Origin: an uncultured Lachnospiraceae bacterium
GTDB taxonomy: Bacteria > Bacillota > Clostridia > Lachnospirales > Lachnospiraceae
DNA length: 64,000 nucleotides
Reading direction: 5' to 3'
Assembly (NCBI GenBank): GCA_910578795.1
Contig: CAJTSD010000008.1
Span: 25,865-89,864 of the forward strand
The stretch's first letter is position 1. Every line of letters begins with the position of its first letter. Positions 44,192 to 52,403 of the stretch are shown piece after piece. Both the position numbers and the translations under genes were made by a program. The notes below the pieces were generated by a model, which saw only the letters and a program-made list of their open reading frames with translations, did no database searches and was not told the origin of the DNA.

Positions 44192-45295
44192 CTAATCTAT
44201 TTTCTTTGCTATCACCACAAACCTTCCATCCTCGGTATAATAATCACAAGTAGATAATATCAGGCACGAATCACCGTATTCAAGATGTTCTTCTGTAGTG
44301 TAAAGTGCATTGGATTCTATATTCTGCTTGAACTCGTCAAAACGTTCCTTTGTACTGATATCAATCGCATCATAATAGCGAAATACGTCCTCATCCTCAT
44401 AAGCCACTGCGGAAAGCATCGCTGCCGCGACCCGATAGGTACCTTCCTCATAAAGACTGTCAAACCGGATGGTCTGATGTGCCATGCAAAAATCTTTATC
44501 CTTATAATTTTTCAGCGTGCCAAACATGACACCGGTTCGCATGTTATGTCCGTATATGATAATGTTTTGTCCGCTCTCAAGCACATTACTGCGATAGTCA
44601 AGAATTAAAAGTCCGTTTTTGTCCTCCTGTCCGGTAAAATTCTTGTCCAAATAATAATTATTGTCCCCTTCCCTTGACATTACGGGATAATTAATTTTTG
44701 TCCCCTCTATGGAAAGCCAGCCTGAAAAGTCACTGTTTTCATCATGTAATGCTGAAAACTTGCCTAAAATAGCAGGCTCCACCTGATTTTGGGGTTCCCC
44801 CTCACAAATCAGCCCGTTTTTACCCTGATCATCGTTCCTTTCACTTTGCAATGTTGGTTCCGTATGCAAATCAGCCTCCACAAGAATCTTATCATATAGC
44901 TTTTTTGACTGGTAATTCGTTTTGAAATCCAAAAGCAGATTCCAATTCAGAAATACAATACAAAGCAAAAGAACGGTCACCGATACTGCTACCGCTATCC
45001 TTCTGTTGATGCTCAACAGTTTTTTTGTATTCCGTTTTCTTCGTTTTTGGGCAAGAATCCTACTCTCGATCTGCTTTCTCTGCGTTTCTGTCATCTTCTG
45101 TAAAACCTGATCCCAAAACGCTTCGCCTCTACTGCTTTGAAATGCTATGTTTTTAGACTTTATTTTATAGTAAATTTCCTGTGCAAGCGGTAAGGTAAGC
45201 TCTTTTTTCCCACGCATCAGCCGGCTGATTCGTTGTAAATCGTGTTCTAACGCCTCAGGGTCATAACCTATGCTATATTCACTATAATTTTCCAT
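44192..45295 (-). CDS. srtB: second class B sortase, paired with the TPKTG protein
   Basis: A 367-residue membrane transpeptidase. ATG 45295 has AAGGTG upstream; a GTG two codons earlier is also in frame. It has a ~95-residue cytoplasmic N-terminus, one helix near 100-120 (IAVAVSVTVLLLCIVFLNW), then a sortase domain with SGWLSIEGTKINYPVM, YYLDKNFTGQEDKNG, catalytic His in IIYGHNMRTGVMFG (~247), Cys in ILSTCDYYTEDGRF (~349) and Arg in GRFVVIAKK. It is clearly paralogous to the sortase at 33700-34905, but the cytoplasmic regions differ. It sits 13 bases before its likely substrate. Confidence 0.92.
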   Translation of the reverse strand: MENYSEYSIGYDPEALEHDLQRISRLMRGKKELTLPLAQEIYYKIKSKNIAFQSSRGEAFWDQVLQKMTETQRKQIESRILAQKRRKRNTKKLLSINRRIAVAVSVTVLLLCIVFLNWNLLLDFKTNYQSKKLYDKILVEADLHTEPTLQSERNDDQGKNGLICEGEPQNQVEPAILGKFSALHDENSDFSGWLSIEGTKINYPVMSREGDNNYYLDKNFTGQEDKNGLLILDYRSNVLESGQNIIIYGHNMRTGVMFGTLKNYKDKDFCMAHQTIRFDSLYEEGTYRVAAAMLSAVAYEDEDVFRYYDAIDISTKERFDEFKQNIESNALYTTEEHLEYGDSCLILSTCDYYTEDGRFVVIAKKID

Positions 45296-45346
45296 AAACA
45301 CACCTTAACTTTTTATGTAACCTTATAATTACAATTAATATAACAT

Positions 45347-45384
45347 AAAAAAAGGAAATTGTATATACAATTTTCCTTTTTTTT
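45347..45384 (-). terminator. terminator of the LeuRS-like gene
   Basis: A long A/T-flanked hairpin: AAAAAAAGGAAA-TTGTA and TACAA-TTTTCCTTTTTTT with one bulge. The minus-strand T run terminates transcription from leuS and its follower; it is symmetrical and could act both ways. Confidence 0.75.
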
Positions 45385-45404
45385 GTATTTTTTTATATTT
45401 TATA

Positions 45405-46148
45405 TTAATATCCAATCACTTCCCAAAGAATTTTGGATAAATCACATGCAACCGGTGACATGAGGATTACAAAATCTCTACAGATTTGAATTACTACATC
45501 ATTACCACCTTTTTGTATGTCTGATTCATCGGCACTATCATTCCATTTTACATTCCAATCCTTCTTCGGCGTAGCAATATCTATTGCATGTTTCCTGACT
45601 GCAGTCACAATCTCCCCGATTTTCAGTTCTTTGTGTAATACATTCAGAAGTTCCATCAGTGCAGAGATTATATTGTGGCGGTTTGCCATTGTATTACCGC
45701 GCTTAACGCATTTCCCAATCTTCTGCCTTGCCTGCTCCAATGCGCGCTGCATTGTATTAAGGCTTTGTTTTGATACGAAATCATACCCGCCCCGCCTGTT
45801 CCATGCAGATGCCGCGAGTATCATACGTCTGTACCTGCCAAGAAACTTATACATTCCCTCAAGCGCACCCTCATTCCAGCTTTCATAAAAAGGCGCGTCA
45901 TGCTCCTTCGGCGTATTCTCAAAAAGCAGGTAAAGCCGCAGGCAGTCCGTCCCGTAATCCATTATCAGGTCGTCGTCAAAAACCCTGCCACCAGTCTGAC
46001 CAATCCAGTCAAGCAGTGCCTGTGCCTGATCGCTCTGATATAGGAAGCTGTCGGGAATATCGCACCCCGACAGCATTTTTGCATTGTATTCAATTTCCCT
46101 ATGATTAAGCGGTGTTAAAATCTGTTCCATTCCTCTGCACTGAACCAT
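45405..46148 (-). CDS. leucyl-tRNA synthetase-like protein lacking the catalytic and editing domains
   Basis: A 247-residue protein that aligns with the C-terminal third of the LeuRS encoded just upstream. DDDLIMDYGTDCLRLYLLF matches LeuRS DDVVNEFGADTLRTYEMF. The helical region ISALMELLNVL matches IAAMMALVNDF. FVILMSPVACDLSKILWEV matches LILLLNPVAPHMTEELWEI. It has no HIGH and no KMSKS motif and no CP1 editing domain, so it cannot charge tRNA. Its start ATG overlaps the leuS stop (TAATG), so it is translationally coupled. Possible roles are tRNA or LeuRS binding, or regulation. It could be a decaying duplication, but the frame is fully open for 247 codons. Confidence 0.8.
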   Translation of the reverse strand: MVQCRGMEQILTPLNHREIEYNAKMLSGCDIPDSFLYQSDQAQALLDWIGQTGGRVFDDDLIMDYGTDCLRLYLLFENTPKEHDAPFYESWNEGALEGMYKFLGRYRRMILAASAWNRRGGYDFVSKQSLNTMQRALEQARQKIGKCVKRGNTMANRHNIISALMELLNVLHKELKIGEIVTAVRKHAIDIATPKKDWNVKWNDSADESDIQKGGNDVVIQICRDFVILMSPVACDLSKILWEVIGY

Positions 46149-48565
46149 TATTTCACTACAATGTTAAGAATCCTGCCCTTAACATAAATTTCCTTTACAA
46201 CCGTCTTTCCAGCCATAAGGTCTGCAATCGCTTTGATTTCATGCGCCTTTTCCTTCACGGAATCCTCCGCCTCGTCAAGCCCTACCATAAGCGTCGCCTT
46301 TACCTTACCGTTTATCTGCACTGCAATCTCGACATTTGCCTCAACCGTCTTCGCCTCGTCAAACTCCGGCCACTTCTGCTGGTAGACCCTGCCTTTTCCT
46401 GCAAAATTGATTTCCCAAAGCTCCTCCGTCATGTGCGGCGCAACCGGATTTAACAGCAGGATTAACGTTTCATACTCTGCCTTTGTCACACCGTTTGCCT
46501 TATAAAAATCATTGACAAGCGCCATCATTGCCGCAATTGCCGTGTTGAATTTCAATCCCTCAAAGTCGTTTGACACTTTTTTAATCGTCTGATGCATCTT
46601 CGTTTCCATTTCGGGACGGTACGCATCGCCGTCAACCAGCATATCCTGAAGCTTCCATACCCTGTCAAGGAACCGGCGGCAGCCCTTGACGCCCTCCATA
46701 CTCCATGCGGCGCTCAAATCAAATGCACCGATAAACATCTCGTAAGTTCTAAGCGTATCCGCACCAAATTCATTCACCACATCATCAGGATTGACAACAT
46801 TTCCCCTAGACTTTGACATTTTCTCGCCGTTTTCGCCCAAAATCATACCATGTGAGGTACGCTTTTTGTACGGTTCACTGCACGAAACAAGCCCCTGGTC
46901 ATAGAGGAACTTATGCCAAAATCTTGAGTACAACAAATGCAGCGTCGTGTGCTCCATACCGCCGTTATACCAGTCAACCGGCATCCAGTAGTCAATCGCC
47001 TCTTTGCTTGCAAATGCCTCCTGATTATCCGGATCAATATAGCGCAGGAAATACCATGAAGACCCCGCCCACTGCGGCATGGTATCCGTTTCGCGCTCCG
47101 CCTTGCCGCCGCACTTGGGACATGTCGTTTCCACCCAGTCGCGCATTGCCGCAAGCGGCGACTCACCCGTATCGGTCGGCATATAGCTGTCCACCTCGGG
47201 AAGCCGCAGCGGAAGTTCGCTCTCGTCAAGCGGCACGTACCCGCAATGCGGACATTTTACAATGGGAATCGGCTCGCCCCAGTAGCGCTGACGCGAAAAT
47301 ACCCAGTCACGGAGCTTAAAATTAACTTTTTTGTGACCGATACCCTTTTCCTCAAGCCACTTCGTAATCGCTGCTTTCGCGTCCTTTACCTCTAAACCGT
47401 TCAAAAAGTCCGAATTGCACAGCGTCCCTGTTGCCACGTCCGTAAACGCCTCGTTTTGCACATCTCCGCCTGCCACAACCTCTATAATAGGAAGTCCGAA
47501 CTTCTTTGCAAAGTCCCAGTCCCTTGTATCATGTGCCGGAACCGCCATAATTGCGCCTGTTCCGTAAGTCATCAGTACATAATCGGAAACCCATACCGGA
47601 ATTTCCTTATTATTGACCGGATTGATTGCCGAAATCCCTTTTAAACAAACACCTGTTTTATCCTTTGCAAGCTCCGTACGCTCAAAATCCGACTTTTTCG
47701 ATGCCTGCTCACGGTAGCCCGCGACTTCGTCATAGTTTTCAATATCCGCCTTATATTTTTCAATCAGCGGGTGCTCCGGCGAGATGACCATATAAGTCGC
47801 GCCAAAAAGCGTGTCCGGTCTTGTCGTGTAAACAGTCAGCGTTTCGTCTTTGTCCTTGAGTTTAAAGTTGACCTCCGCACCCTCGGAGCGTCCAATCCAG
47901 TTTTTCTGCGACACCTTTACTTTTTCGATATAATCCACGTCATTTAAACCGTCAATCAGCTTGTCAGCGTACTCGGTAATTTTCAGCATCCACTGCGACT
48001 GCATTTTGCGGATTACCTCCGAACCGCAGCGCTCACACACACCGTTTACGACCTCCTCGTTTGCAAGTCCGACCTTGCATGACGTACAGAAATTAATCGG
48101 CATCTCACTCTTGTATGCCAACCCTTTCTTGAACAGCTGTAAAAAAATCCACTGCGTCCACTTGTAATAATGTTCGTCCGTCGTGTTGATTTCCTTTGAC
48201 CAGTCAAAGGAATAACCAAGCGCCTTTAACTGCTCCTTAAAGCGTGCCACGTTATTTTTTGTGACAATCTTTGGGTGAATTTTATTCTTAATCGCATAAT
48301 TTTCCGTCGGAAGCCCGAACGCGTCCCACCCCATCGGGAACAGCACGTTATAACCCTGCATTCTGCGCTTTCTTGAAACGATGTCCATTGCCGTGTAGGG
48401 TCTTGGGTGACCTACGTGAAGTCCCTGTCCGGAAGGATACGGAAATTCCACAAGCGCATAGTATTTCGGCTTTGACTTGTCAATTCCGACCTTAAATGCC
48501 TCCTCGTTATCCCATATATCCTGCCATTTTTTCTCAATGTCCTTTGGCGAATATTCTCTGCTCAT
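46148..48565 (-). CDS. leuS: leucyl-tRNA synthetase
   Basis: A cytoplasmic class Ia synthetase joining leucine to tRNA-Leu, 805 residues. ATG 48565 (MSREYSPKD) has AAAGGAG 8 bases upstream; an earlier in-frame start lacks a site. The HIGH box is HVGHP (residues 50-54) and the KMSKS box is KMSKSRGN (~582). The CP1 editing domain lies between (VYTTRPDTLFGATYM, YGTGAIMAVPAHD). A zinc-type cluster CTSCKVG...CERCGS and a second CPHCGY...CPKCGG are visible. The C-terminal anticodon domain ends in GRILNIVVK. It has its own promoter and only a ~50-base leader, so no T-box. Confidence 0.98.
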   Translation of the reverse strand: MSREYSPKDIEKKWQDIWDNEEAFKVGIDKSKPKYYALVEFPYPSGQGLHVGHPRPYTAMDIVSRKRRMQGYNVLFPMGWDAFGLPTENYAIKNKIHPKIVTKNNVARFKEQLKALGYSFDWSKEINTTDEHYYKWTQWIFLQLFKKGLAYKSEMPINFCTSCKVGLANEEVVNGVCERCGSEVIRKMQSQWMLKITEYADKLIDGLNDVDYIEKVKVSQKNWIGRSEGAEVNFKLKDKDETLTVYTTRPDTLFGATYMVISPEHPLIEKYKADIENYDEVAGYREQASKKSDFERTELAKDKTGVCLKGISAINPVNNKEIPVWVSDYVLMTYGTGAIMAVPAHDTRDWDFAKKFGLPIIEVVAGGDVQNEAFTDVATGTLCNSDFLNGLEVKDAKAAITKWLEEKGIGHKKVNFKLRDWVFSRQRYWGEPIPIVKCPHCGYVPLDESELPLRLPEVDSYMPTDTGESPLAAMRDWVETTCPKCGGKAERETDTMPQWAGSSWYFLRYIDPDNQEAFASKEAIDYWMPVDWYNGGMEHTTLHLLYSRFWHKFLYDQGLVSCSEPYKKRTSHGMILGENGEKMSKSRGNVVNPDDVVNEFGADTLRTYEMFIGAFDLSAAWSMEGVKGCRRFLDRVWKLQDMLVDGDAYRPEMETKMHQTIKKVSNDFEGLKFNTAIAAMMALVNDFYKANGVTKAEYETLILLLNPVAPHMTEELWEINFAGKGRVYQQKWPEFDEAKTVEANVEIAVQINGKVKATLMVGLDEAEDSVKEKAHEIKAIADLMAGKTVVKEIYVKGRILNIVVK

Positions 48566-48621
48566 ATATCTTACTCCTTTAATCGTTAATCTTTTCACAC
48601 TGTATTGGCAAACTTGTTTTT

Positions 48622-48650
48622 ATTGTAGCGCAATTCCTTTTATATTGCAA
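48622..48650 (-). promoter_or_regulatory. promoter of leuS
   Basis: On the minus strand, TTGCAA (48645-48650), 17 bases, TACAAT (48622-48627). Start near 48615 leaves a leader too short for a T-box. Confidence 0.65.
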
Positions 48651-48661
48651 GCCTTGCTTTC

Positions 48662-49798
48662 CTACTTTTCCGCCCCTGCCTTAAAGTTATAGACGGGCTT
48701 TAAAATGCGCTCCACCGTCACCGTTTCCCCAATCACCTGCAGCATATCCGAAAGCTTCCGGTACGCAAACGGCGATTCGTCAAGCGTATCTTGATTGACG
48801 CAAATTGAGTGAATGCCCTCCATCGCCTTTTTAAATTCGGAAACCGTATGATGCTCTTTGACTTCGGAGCGCTTGTAAATCCGCCCTGAGCCGTGCGGCG
48901 CCGAACAGTTCCAGTCCTCGTTGCCAAGCCCTGTTCCAAGGATAATCCCGTCGCGCATGTTCATCGGAATGATAACGCGCTCTCCCATCTTTGCGCTGAT
49001 TGCGCCCTTTCGCAAGACGGGCGTTTCACCCGAAAAGTCAATATAATTGTGAATGCAGGTATCACTGTCCAAAACCTTCCATTTCATTCCGCGTACAATC
49101 TCGTCAATTATCGCCTCGCGGTTGTAACGCGCAAAGTCCTGCACAATCTCCAAATCATGCAAATACTGCTCCAGCAGTTCCCCCTCCAGGCAGGTCATTT
49201 CATACGATGCAAACCCCTGTTTGCTCTCCTGCGATTTCTTTTGCCCCTCTCTTAAATAGTAATTTGTCACTTCCATGCCAAGGTGACGGCTGCCGGAATG
49301 CACAACAATGTATAGCGCGCCCTCCTCGTCCCTGTCCACCTCAATAAAATGGTTTCCGCCGCCAAGCGTTCCAATGCTGCGCTCCGCCTTCAACATATCG
49401 ATTGCCTTAAAGCAGTGCAGGTTTTCAAGTGCAAGCATATCAACAAACTTATGAAACGTTTTCCGGACTCTTGGTCCAACCGGAACCGTATCACGGATCA
49501 CCGTGTCCAGCTTTTGGCATTCTATCGTTTTTTGTTTGATTTTCGCAAGCGTCATTCCGCACCCGATATCCACACCGACTAGACTTGGGAGCAGCGACGC
49601 ACCAACCGTCATCGTCAGTCCGATTGTCCCGACCTTTCCCGGGTGCACATCAGGCATGACGCGGATTTTGCTGCCCGCAGCGCTTGGGTGGTCGCAAATC
49701 ATTTGCAGCTGTTTTCTCGCATACTCGTCAATGGCATACTGCTCATTTTCAGTCGTGTAGACAACTGCATTGGTATATTTCCCGTAAATTGTAATCAT
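48662..49798 (-). CDS. rtcB: RNA-splicing/repair ligase RtcB
   Basis: A 378-residue GTP- and Mn-dependent ligase that joins 2',3'-cyclic phosphate or 3'-phosphate RNA ends to 5'-OH ends. Metal-binding residues are in VGVDIGCGMTL (Cys), GGGNHFIEVD and VVHSGSRHLG. The guanylated His is probably in APHGSGR. A conserved Tyr/Lys/Ala-rich C-terminus follows. The length is that of short bacterial RtcB. ATG 49798 has AGGAG 6 bases upstream. No archease gene is next to it. It is preceded by a strong promoter, a leader peptide ORF and a terminator, which suggests control by attenuation. Confidence 0.95.
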   Translation of the reverse strand: MITIYGKYTNAVVYTTENEQYAIDEYARKQLQMICDHPSAAGSKIRVMPDVHPGKVGTIGLTMTVGASLLPSLVGVDIGCGMTLAKIKQKTIECQKLDTVIRDTVPVGPRVRKTFHKFVDMLALENLHCFKAIDMLKAERSIGTLGGGNHFIEVDRDEEGALYIVVHSGSRHLGMEVTNYYLREGQKKSQESKQGFASYEMTCLEGELLEQYLHDLEIVQDFARYNREAIIDEIVRGMKWKVLDSDTCIHNYIDFSGETPVLRKGAISAKMGERVIIPMNMRDGIILGTGLGNEDWNCSAPHGSGRIYKRSEVKEHHTVSEFKKAMEGIHSICVNQDTLDESPFAYRKLSDMLQVIGETVTVERILKPVYNFKAGAEK

Positions 49799-49857
49799 AA
49801 ACTTCTCCTCTTTCCTTTTCTTTTGGTGTTTTTATTCATTGCCAACATTTGGGCAGC

Positions 49858-49886
49858 AAAAAAACACCTCGTATCAAGGTGTTTTT
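49858..49886 (-). terminator. terminator/attenuator in front of rtcB
   Basis: On the minus strand, AAAAACACCT-TGATACG-AGGTGTTTTT with seven T at the end, 60 bases before the rtcB ATG. Its 5' arm contains ACACCTTG, the exact complement of CAAGGTGT at 49961-49968 inside the leader peptide ORF, so an antiterminator can replace it. Confidence 0.85.
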
Positions 49887-49938
49887 ATCTGAAAAAGGTT
49901 ATGATTACCATACTGTTTTTGCTAATCAAACAAACGTT

Positions 49939-50013
49939 CTAAACCCTTTCAAGGACAATTACACCTTGCCGTCTTGTTATGTTGTTGAATCTGTTTTTTA
50001 CACAATGCTGCAT
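49939..50013 (-). CDS. 24-residue leader peptide upstream of rtcB
   Basis: A short ORF, M-QHCVKNRFNN...ERV, with a perfect AGGAGG 5 bases before its ATG and a strong promoter upstream. Residues 6-8 are K-N-R, a +X+ pattern. It sits at the same place as R-L-R in the ErmD leader peptide, where macrolides stall the ribosome. Codons 16-18 contain CAAGGTGT, which can pair either with CCTTG of codons 20-22 (5-bp hairpin) or with the terminator 5' arm (8 bp). A coding role is supported by the ribosome site and position; the inducer is inferred. Confidence 0.65.
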   Translation of the reverse strand: MQHCVKNRFNNITRRQGVIVLERV

Positions 50014-50051
50014 TTTGTCCTCCTTTTCGAAACCGGGGTTTTGTGTTCCAT

Positions 50052-50071
50052 GCAGGGCTCGTGCTCCCTGC
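50052..50071 (-). other. hairpin at the 5' end of the rtcB leader RNA
   Basis: GCAGGG/CCCTGC six-base arms with an 8-base loop lie right at the predicted transcript start (~50074), ahead of the leader peptide. Such 5' hairpins often stabilise leader RNAs. Confidence 0.5.
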
Positions 50072-50080
50072 TTACGGAAA

Positions 50081-50109
50081 AGTATACGCAATCTGATTCA
50101 AAATGTCAA
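50081..50109 (-). promoter_or_regulatory. strong promoter of the rtcB leader
   Basis: On the minus strand, perfect TTGACA (50104-50109), 17 bases, TATACT (50081-50086). Start near 50074 gives a ~275-base leader before rtcB. Confidence 0.85.
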
Positions 50110-50135
50110 TCCTATTATTCTTTTATTTTAAAACC

Positions 50136-50975
50136 TTATTTCCCCAAAATCACAACCTCGCCTGCCGCCTGTGCGTCGTCCATAATCACTTCCCCGACCG
50201 CAGGCGCCGTAATTTTGCCCGAACGGGGGTTTTTGATGCTGAGAACGGGCGTCGACACTTTTGCAAAAACGTCCGATTTCTCAAAGCAAAGGTCCGTGTC
50301 AATCATTTCACAATGAATTAATTTCAAGTTTTTGCAGTAGCAAAGCGGCTGCGTTCCGATAATCTTACAGTTTTCAAACGTCAGCCCGTTAGCATACCAT
50401 GCCAAATACTCCCCTTTGACAACGCTGTTTTTTACAAGCACATTCTCGCCGTGCCAAAACGCGTCCTTCGTGTCAAAGCGGCAGTTTTCAAACACTGCGT
50501 TTTTAATATACTGGAACGAATACTTTCCGGTAAAATCGACATTCTCAAACCGGATATTTTCAGAGCGCATCATAAAATATTCGCTCTTTGCCGTTGTGTC
50601 ATACATCTCAATATCTGTCACCGACCAGCCAAATTCCGGCGAAATAATATCGCAGTTTTTCAGTACCGCATTCCTGCATTCCCGCAGCGCCTTGATGCCG
50701 TGCAGCTTTGTGTCCGTAATCGTAATATGGTCGGAATACCAAAGCGCTGCGCGGCAAAGCTCGGTCAGCTCACAATCCCTGATGCTTAGTCCGTGCACAT
50801 GCCAAAAAGGATAGCGGAGGTTGAAGAAACATTTGTTCGTTTCAATATTTGCCGCCTCTTTCAGCGCACTCTCCCCGTCCGCCGGTCCGTCAAAGCGGCA
50901 CTGCTCCACCACCAAATCTTTTGCACCGTAGAGCGCACGTTCCTCGTCAAAAGTCTGTTTTTCAATGATTGTCAT
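50136..50975 (-). CDS. DUF3737-family beta-helix protein
   Basis: A 279-residue cytoplasmic protein of repeating short beta strands: phrases such as DLVVEQCRFDG, LSIRDCELTEL, ITITDTKLHGI, VLKNCDIISPE and IRFENVDFTG follow at about 20-residue steps. This is the right-handed parallel beta-helix pattern, and the opening matches DUF3737 proteins. No catalytic site is evident, though many surface Cys, Trp and His line the repeats (YPFWHVHG). It lies 47 bases after the glycerol-1-phosphate dehydrogenase gene and likely shares its transcript. Function unknown. Confidence 0.85.
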   Translation of the reverse strand: MTIIEKQTFDEERALYGAKDLVVEQCRFDGPADGESALKEAANIETNKCFFNLRYPFWHVHGLSIRDCELTELCRAALWYSDHITITDTKLHGIKALRECRNAVLKNCDIISPEFGWSVTDIEMYDTTAKSEYFMMRSENIRFENVDFTGKYSFQYIKNAVFENCRFDTKDAFWHGENVLVKNSVVKGEYLAWYANGLTFENCKIIGTQPLCYCKNLKLIHCEMIDTDLCFEKSDVFAKVSTPVLSIKNPRSGKITAPAVGEVIMDDAQAAGEVVILGK

Positions 50976-51022
50976 TTGTGTTATCTCCTCCTGCTTTCAT
51001 TCCATACACTGTTTTATCTGCG

Positions 51023-52081
51023 TCAAATCAAAACTTTTTGTAATATCTCGTCCTCAAGCACGACGCGTTTTGCCAGTTCCCGGTATTTTTCCTCATGCAG
51101 ATACGTGTATCTGTGCGGTTTTATGGACGGCGCCAAATCAATCGCCTTGATAAAATCTTCCTTTTTCATGCCAAGCGTCGCCACATAGTCCCAAAAGCCC
51201 GTCTGCGTGAGCACGGCATTTACCCGCTTATATCTATGGTTATGCACAATGCTCATAATATATGTCGCCACGCCTACCTGTATCCCATGAAGCTGCGGCG
51301 CCTCCAAAATTTTATCAAGCGCATGCGAAATCAGATGCTCGCTTCCGCTCGTGGGCGCACTGCTCCCTGCAATCTCGTTTGCAATCCCGCTCATGGAAAG
51401 CGAATCCAAAAGCTCCTTTAAAAACACTTCCTCTTTAATACTCTCATACGGCGTGCGCACAAAGCTGTTCACCGCCTTTTTGGCAATCATCACCGCAAAG
51501 TCATTGAGCAGCGAAACACCATGCCCCGCCTCAAACACCCAGTCGTAAATTGCCGTAATCTTTGAAATCATGTCACCGATTCCGGAATAGATAAATTTTT
51601 CCGGCGCCGTGCGGATCACGTCCGTATCGACAACAATGCCGTATGCCAGCTTTGCCGGCACGGAGCTTCTGCGTCCGTCTACAAGTAACGACGCGCTTGC
51701 GCTCGAAAATCCGTCGCTGGAGCTTGAAGTCGGCACGCTGATAAACGGCAGGTTTTTCAAAAATGCTGCATACTTTCCCGCGTCAATCACCTTTCCGCCG
51801 CCAATGGAAATCACGGCGCGCGTTTTGTTCGGCATGGAAAATGCCATTTTGATAATATCGTCAATATCGACCGTGTCAATCTCCCGATACTCAAGAACTT
51901 CAATTTCCTGCGCTTTGAGAGAATCCATCACCTTTTCGCCAAACAGCTCAATCAGACCGTTTCCAAAATAAATCACCACCTGATGAAATCCGGCTTCTTT
52001 CATATATAATCCAATACTGTCTAATGCACCGTTTCCCACCTTTAAAATCGCGGGAATGGATATACTTGTTGCATTGCCCAT
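51023..52081 (-). CDS. sn-glycerol-1-phosphate dehydrogenase-like (iron-containing alcohol dehydrogenase fold)
   Basis: Predicted to reduce dihydroxyacetone phosphate to glycerol-1-phosphate with NAD(P)H, as in archaeal EgsA and Bacillus AraM. The nucleotide-binding segment is SIGGGKVIDAGKY, followed by FISVPTSSSSDGFSSASASL, typical of the group. Metal ligands are expected in GIGDMISK (Asp), SEHLISHALD (His) and LHGIQVGVAT (His). The start is uncertain: ATG 52081 has AAAGGAG 13 bases upstream; in-frame ATGs at 52093 and 52114 are possible. In Gram-positives the product feeds heptaprenylglyceryl phosphate. It probably forms an operon with the DUF3737 gene. Confidence 0.85.
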   Translation of the reverse strand: MGNATSISIPAILKVGNGALDSIGLYMKEAGFHQVVIYFGNGLIELFGEKVMDSLKAQEIEVLEYREIDTVDIDDIIKMAFSMPNKTRAVISIGGGKVIDAGKYAAFLKNLPFISVPTSSSSDGFSSASASLLVDGRRSSVPAKLAYGIVVDTDVIRTAPEKFIYSGIGDMISKITAIYDWVFEAGHGVSLLNDFAVMIAKKAVNSFVRTPYESIKEEVFLKELLDSLSMSGIANEIAGSSAPTSGSEHLISHALDKILEAPQLHGIQVGVATYIMSIVHNHRYKRVNAVLTQTGFWDYVATLGMKKEDFIKAIDLAPSIKPHRYTYLHEEKYRELAKRVVLEDEILQKVLI

Positions 52082-52126
52082 AAATTTTACCATACTCCTT
52101 TCGCAGTAACGCATCTAAGAACCTTT

Positions 52127-52154
52127 TGTATAAACAGCAAAAAAGAAGTGCCAA
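52127..52154 (-). promoter_or_regulatory. possible promoter of the glycerol-1-phosphate dehydrogenase gene
   Basis: On the minus strand, TTGGCA (52149-52154), 16 bases, TATACA (52127-52132). The -35 lies in the 3' part of the tRNA terminator, the same terminator/promoter overlap seen at 18249-18290. Confidence 0.45.
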
Positions 52155-52188
52155 AAAACCAATCAAATTAAGGTTTTGCAGACACTTC
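52139..52188 (-). terminator. terminator of tRNA-Ala
   Basis: GAAGTG/CACTTC outer arms and AAAACC/GGTTTT inner arms, ending in TTTTTT on the minus strand. Confidence 0.75.
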
Positions 52189-52192
52189 AGAA

Positions 52193-52265
52193 TGGAGATA
52201 GCGAGACTCGAACTCGTGACCTATACGTTGCGAACGTATCGCTCTCCCAACTGAGCTATACCCCC
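52193..52265 (-). tRNA. tRNA-Ala(CGC)
   Basis: A 73-base cloverleaf on the minus strand: acceptor GGGGGTA/TATCTCC, D-arm GCTC...GAGC, anticodon stem ATACG/CGTAT with loop TTCGCAA (anticodon CGC, reading GCG), T-arm with GTTCGAGTC. G3 pairs with U70, the alanine identity element. The 3' CCA is not encoded. Confidence 0.95.
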
Positions 52266-52274
52266 ATGCAAATA

Positions 52275-52302
52275 ATTGTAACAGATTTTTATAAAAATGC
52301 AA
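52275..52302 (-). promoter_or_regulatory. promoter of tRNA-Ala
   Basis: On the minus strand, TTGCAT (52297-52302), 16 bases, TACAAT (52275-52280), ending 10 bases before the tRNA 5' end. Confidence 0.6.
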
Positions 52303-52339
52303 GATTCTTTCTGCATATTTTTACAAAATATTGATCTGT

Positions 52340-52384
52340 AAAAAGCATTTGGTCTTTTTTGGTTTTATGCGCCAAATGCTTTTT
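52340..52384 (-). terminator. terminator of the Uma2 gene
   Basis: Thirteen-base perfect arms AAAAAGCATTTGG/CCAAATGCTTTTT, 20 bases past the stop at 52404. Confidence 0.85.
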
Positions 52385-52403
52385 GCATTCCTTTGAACCA
52401 AGA

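Noticed and set aside
48566..48661. T-box in front of leuS
   Set aside because: The leader from the predicted start is about 50 bases with no terminator or specifier loop.
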